A stretch of 50,760 nt of DNA from contig JAJDYJ010000034.1 in the NCBI GenBank assembly GCA_022822865.1, positions 1 through 50,760 of the forward strand, given 5' to 3'. Source of the stretch: Pseudomonadales bacterium. Its GTDB lineage: Bacteria > Pseudomonadota > Gammaproteobacteria > Pseudomonadales > Pseudohongiellaceae. The translations under genes were made by a program, and so were the position numbers. The notes under the pieces were generated by a model. It did no database searches, was not told where the DNA came from, and was given only the letters and a program-made list of their open reading frames with translations. Shown one piece after another: positions 47,634 through 50,760 of the stretch (its first letter is position 1; each line of letters opens with the position of its first letter).

Positions 47634-47653
47634 GGGCGACGCATGCGTCGCCC
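47634..47653. repeat. 20-bp perfect palindrome
   Basis: GGGCGACGCATGCGTCGCCC reads the same on both strands and lies 14 bases after the stop of the repeat-protein gene. A second imperfect hairpin, GCGAGG/CCTCGC, lies about 40 bases further. The position suits a bidirectional transcript-end structure between convergent genes. Similar GC-rich palindromes occur as dispersed repeats in many bacteria, and a degenerate relative lies at 39641. Confidence 0.6.
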
Positions 47654-47737
47654 CTGCAGGGAATTCAACCACGTACGAATCTGGCGCGAGGGTGAGGTAT
47701 GCCTCGCCCATGCGCGTGGCAGCATTGATTCGCCGGA

Positions 47738-48313
47738 TCAGGCATTGGCGGCTTTCAGGCCGCGCTTGTCCGCATAGAATTTGCGGATTTCATCCATGTC
47801 ATGCTCCAGATCTCCGCTGGGCTGATAGAAATCCGCGAAACCCGCTTCCTTTTTCCCCGCATCGACGTATCCCAGCAGGATCGGCACGTCCGCGGTGCTG
47901 GCGATGTGATAGAAACCGGTTTTCCAGCGTTCGACCTTGCTGCGTGTGCCTTCCGGCGGCACGAGCACGATCAGTTCGTCGTTCCGTTCGTATTGCCGCA
48001 CGGTCTCCCGCACCACGTTATGGGGCCGGCTGCGGTCGATGGGAATCCCTCCCAGCCATTTCATCAGCCCGGCGAAAGGGAAGGGGAACAAGGTGTGCTT
48101 GCCCATCCAGTAGACGCGCAATCTCAAAATCAGCACAGCCATGATCATCAGCGGGAAGTCCCAGTTGCTCGTATGCGGCGCGCCGATCAGCACGCAACGC
48201 TGGTGATCGAGTTCGCGGCCGCGGATTTTCCAGCCCGTCAGCGCCAGCACCAGTATTGAAATCCAGCGCAGGAGCGGCGTAATCAGCGGAGTGGAAAAAA
48301 CCGTCATTCCCAT
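47738..48313 (-). CDS. Lysophospholipid acyltransferase (PlsC-like)
   Basis: The 191-residue membrane-bound enzyme has the acyltransferase pair of motifs: APHTSNWDFPL (HX4D, about 46-56) and VPPEGTRSK (substrate-binding PEGTR). One N-terminal hydrophobic segment anchors it. This short form, with WMGKHTLFPFPFAGLMKWLG between the motifs, is widespread in bacteria and acylates lysophospholipids such as 1-acyl-glycerol-3-phosphate. The acceptor is not known. It converges on the repeat-protein gene. Confidence 0.87.
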   Translation of the reverse strand: MGMTVFSTPLITPLLRWISILVLALTGWKIRGRELDHQRCVLIGAPHTSNWDFPLMIMAVLILRLRVYWMGKHTLFPFPFAGLMKWLGGIPIDRSRPHNVVRETVRQYERNDELIVLVPPEGTRSKVERWKTGFYHIASTADVPILLGYVDAGKKEAGFADFYQPSGDLEHDMDEIRKFYADKRGLKAANA

Positions 48314-48341
48314 GTGCGGCCCCGTTTATGGCCAGAGAGGC

Positions 48342-48896
48342 CTACCACTCCCGGAAATAGTCCGACGGGTCTTCCGGCCGCAAGGTCTTGAGATTGCCGG
48401 TGGCCGAGCCAAGATAAAGAAACCCGATGATCTTCTCGTTTCCGGCGAGTCCCAGGCCTTCCATCACATGCCGGTCGTAGGCCATGGAGCCCGTTCGCCA
48501 CATTGCCCCGACGCCCTGGGCATGCGCCGCGTTCAACATGTTCTGCGCGGCGGCGCCCGCGGACAAATCCTGCTCTATCGCCGGCACCTTGGGATGTTTC
48601 ACATGACTTGCGATCACGACGATGATCATCGGCGCCCGCAAGGTCTTGGCCCGCAAGCGGTCCTGCTCCCCGGGCTCCATCTCCGGGTCGGCGGCTAGCG
48701 CTGCCTCGACAAACAGGCCGCCGAGCCTTGCGCGCGATTCGCCGCGCACGATCAGAAACCGCCAGGGCCGCAACATCGCATGATCGGCGGCCCGCAAGGC
48801 GGCGCGGCAGATATTCTCGAGTTGTTCCGGCGCGGGTTCCGGCTCCTCCAGGCGGGGGGCCGAATTGCGAGTCAAAAGCGCTTCGAGGGCATTCAT
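48342..48896 (-). CDS. YdjA-type nitroreductase
   Basis: The 184-residue FMN oxidoreductase resembles E. coli YdjA along its length: MNALEALLTRNSAPRLEEP, AADHAMLRPWRFLIV, VPAIEQDLSAGAAAQNM, GVGAMWRTG and KIIGFLYLG. These smallest nitroreductases act as homodimers and reduce nitro or quinone groups with NAD(P)H; the physiological substrate is unknown. ATG 48896 matches the YdjA start; an in-frame ATG 21 bases further upstream is less likely. It is read before the acyltransferase with a 28-base gap. Confidence 0.88.
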   Translation of the reverse strand: MNALEALLTRNSAPRLEEPEPAPEQLENICRAALRAADHAMLRPWRFLIVRGESRARLGGLFVEAALAADPEMEPGEQDRLRAKTLRAPMIIVVIASHVKHPKVPAIEQDLSAGAAAQNMLNAAHAQGVGAMWRTGSMAYDRHVMEGLGLAGNEKIIGFLYLGSATGNLKTLRPEDPSDYFREW

Positions 48897-48979
48897 TGCA
48901 CCGCAAGCATAAAGCATTCATGAAAACCGGGAAACTGACGTTCCATTAGCTATCGAGCATGGGTTGCGGGGTGCATAGA

Positions 48980-48988
48980 TGCTATACT
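48980..48988 (+). promoter_or_regulatory. Extended -10 promoter for the radical SAM gene
   Basis: TGCTATACT is identical to the extended -10 ahead of dinG. It lies 39 bases before the ATG at 49028. No -35 hexamer is apparent at 17 bases. Confidence 0.5.
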
Positions 48989-49027
48989 TGGGCGCCATCT
49001 TGTGATTGGGCGCAATTGGGACAGAGA

Positions 49028-50626
49028 ATGAATTCCCAGGCACAAATGATTGCCGTCAGCAGCGGCGCGCCGGTATATCGCAAGGAAAAATCCCGTTATT
49101 TCGGCACGGTCACGCGCAAGAAGCTGCGGCTCGCGTTCTCGTTCTATTCCCCGGACGGTAACGAAATCGCCATGCCCATCGCGAGCATGTCGGCCTATCT
49201 CAAGCGCGAATTCCCCGATGTCGAAGTCCTGCTCGAACCGATCCTGATCCTGCGCGACGCCGAACACTATGCACCGGCGAATTACGCCCGCAGGGTCGAG
49301 TCTCTCGATGTCGATCTGATCGCCTTTTCCGTCATGAGCCCGCACTGGTATCCGATGGAGCCATACTTCGCGGAAATCAAGCGGCTGATGCCTTCGCTGC
49401 CGATCCTGATCGGCGGCTACCAGGCCATGTTGTCCCAGGAAGAGACCATCGCCAATCCGAATATCGATTACATCTGCGTCGGCGACGGCGAATACGCCAT
49501 CGGCAACATGGTGCGGCATCTGCGCGGCGAACTCGGCCCCGCCGACGGCATGTGGGAAAAACTGATCGACGGCGAAATATTCCGCAGCGAACCGCACCAG
49601 AACGGCGACCTTGCCGCGCTGCCGTTCCCGGATTACGAAATCTTCTCCCGCGACGGCAGCTTCGAAGGCGTCAATTCCTCGATTTTCGGCCCAAAAGGCA
49701 AGCTCGTGCTGCCGGTCATGACCGGCCGCGGTTGCCCCTATCGCTGCACCTATTGCTGCAATACGCCGCTACTGGAAAGCTGGAAGAGCAAGAAGACCTT
49801 TCTGCGCAAGTACGAGCCCGAGGCCATGGTGGACGAACTCGAACGCCTGCGGGACAAGTACAACGTCGGCTATTTCGAATTCTGGGACGAGTTGTTCCTG
49901 TCAAATCTGAAATTCGTGCGCGCCTTTTTCGAGATCTACAAGGAGCGCATCCGCCTGCCGTTCTCGATCAACTCGCGAGTCGAAGTGATGAACGAGGAAT
50001 TCTGCCGCACGGCGGCGGAAGCCGGTTGCCACACGATCTGGTTCGGCATCGAAAGCGGCGACGAGGAATACCGTTCGAAAATGCTCGGCCGCAAGATGAA
50101 AAATCAGCAGGTCATCGACGCCGCCGACAATTGCCGGAAGGCGGGTATCTTCCGCCTCACTTTCAACATCGTCGGCGCCCCGCTGGAGACCGCCGAGGGC
50201 ATGCGCAAGACGCTCGAACTCAACAAGCGCATTGCGCCGGAGTTCTTCTTTTTCTTCCCCTATATCCCGCTGCGCGGCACGCCGCTATACAAGATCGCCG
50301 AGCAGGAAGGCCTGCTGCTCAAGCACAAGAAGAACCTGCATTACCTCTCCGCGGTAAACGACCGCCAGTTCACCCTGAACATGAAGGAGCGCCCGGAACT
50401 GCTCACGCAAGACGAATACAACGAAATCTGCATGGAAATGCTCGCCTTCCAGGAAGCCAACAATCGCCTGAGTTATACCGAAGGCAACGCCATGGAAGAG
50501 CCGGCCGCTGTGCAGGACAAGAGCTTCCAGCTCGTTGAGGATGCGCCGCCTCCCGTGGAGCCGGTGGTCGCGGCGGAGCGGAAGAAATCGCTGTTTTCCG
50601 AAGTGCGGGGCTTTTTCAGCCGCTAG
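49028..50626 (+). CDS. B12-binding domain radical SAM protein
   Basis: The 532-residue protein has an N-terminal cobalamin-binding-type domain (about 30-170, with MPIASMSAYLKREFPDVEV, DLIAFSVMSPHW, LPILIGGYQAMLSQEE and YICVGDGEYAI) and a radical SAM core with MTGRGCPYRCTYCC (CxxxCxxC, about 238-246), FEFWDELFLSN and WFGIESGDEEYRSKMLGR. The C-terminus ends in a proline- and acid-rich linker and a basic helix. The usual B12-family DxHxxG motif is not evident, so cobalamin may not bind in the base-off mode. The reaction is unknown. Confidence 0.85.
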   Translation: MNSQAQMIAVSSGAPVYRKEKSRYFGTVTRKKLRLAFSFYSPDGNEIAMPIASMSAYLKREFPDVEVLLEPILILRDAEHYAPANYARRVESLDVDLIAFSVMSPHWYPMEPYFAEIKRLMPSLPILIGGYQAMLSQEETIANPNIDYICVGDGEYAIGNMVRHLRGELGPADGMWEKLIDGEIFRSEPHQNGDLAALPFPDYEIFSRDGSFEGVNSSIFGPKGKLVLPVMTGRGCPYRCTYCCNTPLLESWKSKKTFLRKYEPEAMVDELERLRDKYNVGYFEFWDELFLSNLKFVRAFFEIYKERIRLPFSINSRVEVMNEEFCRTAAEAGCHTIWFGIESGDEEYRSKMLGRKMKNQQVIDAADNCRKAGIFRLTFNIVGAPLETAEGMRKTLELNKRIAPEFFFFFPYIPLRGTPLYKIAEQEGLLLKHKKNLHYLSAVNDRQFTLNMKERPELLTQDEYNEICMEMLAFQEANNRLSYTEGNAMEEPAAVQDKSFQLVEDAPPPVEPVVAAERKKSLFSEVRGFFSR

Positions 50627-50760
50627 GAGTCTGCGCCGTAGAACGATTCGCGGTCGGGCGCATGGAGCCGCCCGACGATGAACCCGCATGGGCGACCGCG
50701 GAGCCCGTCGATGGCCGCGCGGGGGCTCGCGAAGCCCTCCGGAAGCGCTTCGTCCGGCCG
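50623..50760 (-). CDS. C-terminal part of an unidentified protein cut by the window edge
   Basis: Reading leftward from the edge, one frame is open for 45 codons with strong G or C preference at third positions, ending FIVGRLHAPDRESFYGADS and a TAG that shares bases with the stop of the radical SAM gene. The codon pattern suggests real coding sequence. No start or domain is visible, so no function can be given. Confidence 0.45.
   Translation of the reverse strand, partial: RPDEALPEGFASPRAAIDGLRGRPCGFIVGRLHAPDRESFYGADS

Overview
This window reads as a stretch of chromosome from a GC-rich (about 60 % by eye) gammaproteobacterium. The evidence is the full nine-gene System I cytochrome c maturation operon in canonical order (ccmABCDEFGHI), the rplU-rpmA-obgE-proB block, rpsT read from a UUG codon divergent from murJ, a class Ia ribonucleotide reductase, RNase T, XthA and YciB. 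There is no plasmid, phage, tRNA, rRNA or CRISPR signal. I cannot place the organism below class level.

Layout. 1-250 is intergenic and holds a fragment of a dispersed repeat. 325-5290 carries a DinG-type helicase, a 59-residue membrane protein, a periplasmic cyclophilin with a large insertion, a Tsx-like outer-membrane protein and a MobA-like nucleotidyltransferase. 5319-9472 is nrdAB, read leftward behind a palindromic operator candidate. 9722-17421 is mostly metabolism and nucleic-acid upkeep: argF, hyuB, grxD, rnt, pyrC, a class IV aminotransferase, argG and nth. nth ends an overlapping operon that begins with a DegP-like protease and an RsxB-like ferredoxin. metG, rubredoxin and dcd follow. 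fliA (sigma-28) stands alone behind a strong sigma-54 promoter match and lies directly before ccmA. The ccm operon runs to 31067. Then come a LysE-type exporter, a lipoprotein, a secreted protein of unknown function, moaA-moaB, a 37-residue membrane peptide gene, xthA, a second cyclophilin and yciB. 37341-38900 is a paralogue of the secreted unknown between two inverted copies of the dispersed repeat. The ribosomal/GTPase/proline block, murJ, a DUF2007 protein, an aminotransferase, folD, a TauE/SafE permease, a period-35 repeat protein, an acyltransferase, a nitroreductase and a B12-binding radical SAM protein complete the window.

How the genes work together. CcmABCDE load heme and CcmFGHI attach it to apocytochromes, so the cell makes c-type cytochromes and probably respires. 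argF and argG serve arginine synthesis and pyrC serves pyrimidine synthesis. nrdAB and dcd supply DNA precursors. nth, xthA and dinG serve repair. moaAB begin molybdopterin synthesis, and a MobA-like enzyme is also present.

The most novel material is a family of roughly 260-285 bp elements with terminal inverted repeats (19403-19687, 37341-37599, 38644-38900, plus a fragment near 169-245). The end sequences differ between subfamilies yet match within each copy, and an internal hairpin shows a compensatory base-pair change. Two nearly identical copies bracket one gene in opposite orientation. Next in interest are the tiny gene at 34954-35067 with its phased GTAACAC boxes, and the stranded fliA.
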